From Saccharopolyspora rectivirgula DSM 43747 (lineage in GTDB: Bacteria; Actinomycetota; Actinomycetes; Mycobacteriales; Pseudonocardiaceae): 37,819 nucleotides of DNA. Made by a program: the position numbers and the translations under genes. Below are positions 35,948 to 37,819 of this stretch, piece by piece (position 1 is the first letter of the stretch; each line of letters begins with the position of its first letter). A model generated the notes under the pieces. It was not told the origin of the DNA, ran no database searches, and saw only the letters and a list, made by a program, of their open reading frames with translations. The stretch is taken from NCBI RefSeq assembly GCF_000497205.1, contig NZ_AYJW01000037.1:1-37819 (forward strand), given 5' to 3'.

Positions 35948-36666
35948 GCTCGTTTCCCTCTCGTTCTGCGATCGCGCTGATCAGCGATCATCTGGTCGAG
36001 TTCGCCGATCAGCTCTACAAGTTCTGTCCGCAGTTGTTCCGTCGCCGCGGTCAGACCGGCACGGCCCTTCTCCGCCGGCAAGGTCACCGGGTGCCCGAAC
36101 AACACGTCGATCCGCGGGAAGAACCGGAACCGCTTGCCCTCCGGACGCCGGGTTCCCCGGCAGGCGACCGGCAGCACCCGGGCCCCTGCGGTGCGGGCCA
36201 ACCATGCGGCCCCGTTCTGCGCGGTTTCCACCGCACCGTCCCCCCGCGTGCCCTCCGGGAAGACACCGACCAGCCCGCCGGCGCGCAGCACCTGCACCGC
36301 GGTCAACAGCGGTCTGCGGTCGGGCTCGCCGCGTCGCACCGGGATCTGCCCGATGCGACGGAGGAACCAGCCCACCGGTCCGCGGAACATCTCGTGCTTG
36401 ATCAGGAACACCGCTTCCCGCGGCAACATCCCGAACAGCAGCGGACCGTCGAGCAACGAGCTGTGGTTGGCGACCAGGACGATCGGGCCGGACCGAGGAA
36501 TGCGCTCGGCGTGGTGCACGCGCACCCGGTACGGCAACCGGAGCGCCACGCGCCCCACCCACTGGGCGGCCTTGTGCAATCCCGCCCACGCACCGTCCGG
36601 CAGCGCTCCTCCTGGCTTGGCCGGCTGCCCACCAGCAGCGGAAGCGTCGTTGTGCGCCGTGTTCAC
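35944..36666 (-). CDS. plsC: 1-acyl-sn-glycerol-3-phosphate acyltransferase family
   Basis: A 240-residue lysophospholipid acyltransferase. The HX4D catalytic motif is NHSSLLDGP (His68, Asp73), the acceptor motif FPEGTRG (136-142), with [12 protein letters not shown] between them. It should acylate lysophosphatidic acid, or a related glycerol phosphate, at the inner membrane face. It starts with GTG overlapping the cmk stop (GTGA) and ends in a GTGA overlap with der, forming a compact cmk-plsC-der operon that is common in actinobacteria. The exact acyl acceptor is not proven. Confidence 0.92.
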   Translation of the reverse strand: MNTAHNDASAAGGQPAKPGGALPDGAWAGLHKAAQWVGRVALRLPYRVRVHHAERIPRSGPIVLVANHSSLLDGPLLFGMLPREAVFLIKHEMFRGPVGWFLRRIGQIPVRRGEPDRRPLLTAVQVLRAGGLVGVFPEGTRGDGAVETAQNGAAWLARTAGARVLPVACRGTRRPEGKRFRFFPRIDVLFGHPVTLPAEKGRAGLTAATEQLRTELVELIGELDQMIADQRDRRTRGKRA

Positions 36667-37388
36667 CGGTCTTCTCTCCCCGACCCGTCCAACAGGCCGC
36701 GACTTTCGACGAGCTTGTGCAGCTGCTCCAGGACTTCCTGCACGCCCAGGTGCGTGGTGTCGAGCTCGACCGCGTCCTCGGCCGGCCGCAGCGGAGCCAC
36801 CTTCCGAGTCGAATCCAGCTTGTCCCTCCGCTGCACGTCGGCGTGCGTCTGCTGCAGATCGCTGACCCGGCCTTCGGCGAGGTCCTGCGTGGCTCGCCGC
36901 TGCGCTCGCGCATGCGCATCAGCGGTCAGGAAGACCTTCAGCTTCGCGTCCGGAACCACCACGGTGCCGATGTCCCGGCCTTCCACCACGATGCCACCCG
37001 GTTCCTGCAGCGCCTTGTCGATCAGCTCGCGCTGCTGCCGCACCAGCAGTTCCCGCACCTCTGCCACGGCCGAGACAGCGGAAACCGCCCCGGTGACCTC
37101 CGGGCCGCGGATCTCCTGGCTGACATCGGCACCCCCGAGTAACACCGCCGGCTGCTCCGGGTCGGTCCCCATGGTCAGCTCAGCACCATTGGCCACCCGG
37201 ATCACCGCGCCGCTGTCGGAGGGATCCGCCCCGGCCCGGAGAACAGCGAGCGTTATCGCCCGGTACATCGCGCCAGTGTCCAGGTAGATCGCACCGAGCG
37301 CCGAAGCCAGACGCCGGGACACCGTCGACTTGCCGGTACCGGACGGGCCGTCCAGAGCTACCACACCGCGAAGTTGGGCGTGTGCCAC
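36663..37388 (-). CDS. cmk: Cytidylate kinase
   Basis: A 241-residue (d)CMP kinase. The P-loop is GPSGTGKST (14-22), followed by LASALGAIYLDTGAMYRA, the insert domain of bacterial CMP kinases, VVEGRDIGTVVVPDA and RRATQDLAEG with the LID arginines, and RDKLDSTRKVAPLRPAEDA near the end. It phosphorylates CMP and dCMP for nucleic acid and lipid synthesis. GTG 37388 is chosen because GGGAGG precedes it and homologues begin near here; the frame continues upstream without coding character. It is the first recognised gene of the cmk-plsC-der operon. Confidence 0.96.
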   Translation of the reverse strand: MAHAQLRGVVALDGPSGTGKSTVSRRLASALGAIYLDTGAMYRAITLAVLRAGADPSDSGAVIRVANGAELTMGTDPEQPAVLLGGADVSQEIRGPEVTGAVSAVSAVAEVRELLVRQQRELIDKALQEPGGIVVEGRDIGTVVVPDAKLKVFLTADAHARAQRRATQDLAEGRVSDLQQTHADVQRRDKLDSTRKVAPLRPAEDAVELDTTHLGVQEVLEQLHKLVESRGLLDGSGREDR

Positions 37389-37819
37389 GTCGCATTTCCT
37401 CCCGCTCGAAGTCAACACCGGCGCGTGCCGGACCAGCCTTCCATTCTGCCTGGTGCCCGCAGCCAGCACCCAACCGCATCGGAGCACGGCACGAGGCGTC
37501 CGCGGCGCGGGACCCGCGCAGGTCACCGGCAGCGCTTGCGGGCAGACCCGCACCGGACCCGCGCCCGGCAGAACACCACGACTCGATCCGGCCGCGCCTC
37601 CACATGATCGACCATCGGCTTCGCCGCAGTCCCGACCGCCGACGAATCCCCGGGAGGAAGGCGAGTCCTGCCGCGTGGCCCGGTGACCACTGCTCGCCCA
37701 CCGCAGCGCGGGACGCGCCCCGCGCTCCTCGCGGTGTTGGCCCAGCGCCCGCCCTGCGCCTCCATGGTGTCCCACAGGTCCTTGACCAGGTTTCGCAGCT
37801 CCTTGTCGAAGTCGGTCAC
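37389..37819. other. Region upstream of cmk to the window edge
   Basis: About 430 bp. It holds the cmk ribosome site and one unrecognised leftward frame (37523-37819). I see no pseudouridine synthase or scpAB gene, which often precede cmk in actinobacteria; these could lie beyond the edge. Confidence 0.4.
37523..37819 (-). CDS. Unrecognised reading frame at the right edge
   Basis: A 98-codon frame opening with GTG exactly at the window edge, so it may continue to the right. The first 30 or so codons have strongly GC-rich third positions and a helical, charged product (FDKELRNLVKDLWDTMEAQGG). The remainder is arginine-rich and irregular, as if non-coding or degraded. I do not recognise a family. 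It could be a short hypothetical gene, the 3' end of a longer one, or a decayed gene. Confidence 0.3.
   Translation of the reverse strand: MTDFDKELRNLVKDLWDTMEAQGGRWANTARSAGRVPRCGGRAVVTGPRGRTRLPPGDSSAVGTAAKPMVDHVEARPDRVVVFCRARVRCGSARKRCR

Overview
The window is high-GC DNA. GTG starts and ATGA/GTGA stop-start overlaps are common, and the proteins are typically actinobacterial: a mycobacterial-type AAC(2'), a LAL-type LuxR regulator beside a ben operon, and a cmk-plsC-der block. I infer an actinomycete, probably Pseudonocardiaceae (Saccharopolyspora-like). The genus is a guess from protein style. I see no tRNA, rRNA, insertion sequence, phage gene or CRISPR array; the block reads as stable chromosome with a catabolic accessory load.

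Layout. (1) 1-3.1 kb: the 3' part of an NDP-forming acyl-CoA synthetase, a FabG-like reductase, and a convergent family III CoA-transferase. (2) 3.4-13.5 kb: benzoate degradation. A leftward catR(LysR)-catB-catA-catC unit and a rightward benABCD-benR unit diverge from a 309-bp control region. BenABC oxidises benzoate to the cis-diol, BenD makes catechol, CatA cleaves it to cis,cis-muconate, and CatB and CatC carry it to beta-ketoadipate enol-lactone. The lower beta-ketoadipate genes and a benzoate transporter are not in the window. (3) 13.6-21.4 kb: mixed single genes: a VOC protein, a DnaJ-membrane-NERD fusion, a Mut7-C RNase-like protein with a ubiquitin-like N-terminus, a secreted SGNH lipase, AAC(2'), a NupC-type nucleoside transporter, type I isopentenyl-diphosphate isomerase and a DLH-family hydrolase. 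(4) 21.5-30 kb: a tightly packed leftward operon (HAD phosphatase, 2-hydroxyacid dehydrogenase, EryA-like FGGY kinase, DhaK-DhaL kinase, Cys-type RpiB, class II aldolase). It diverges from a DeoR regulator and a polyol-permease-type MFS transporter. It looks like an uptake and catabolic system for a tetritol, pentitol or related sugar, of unproven substrate and without an obvious polyol dehydrogenase. (5) 30-34.3 kb: a secreted GH43-like glycosidase with an unusual C-terminal repeat module, and a DPP-IV-like S9 peptidase. (6) 34.5-37.8 kb: the conserved cmk-plsC-der operon (leftward) and an unrecognised reading frame at the right edge.

Gene ends are often marked by perfect inverted repeats without a U-tract, as is common in actinomycetes. 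One hairpin, at 15539-15567, is a classical terminator with a T-run. It closes a roughly 150-nt stretch holding two further hairpins and no recognised gene, which is the best candidate here for an undescribed structured RNA. The polyol cluster is the best candidate for an undescribed metabolic system.
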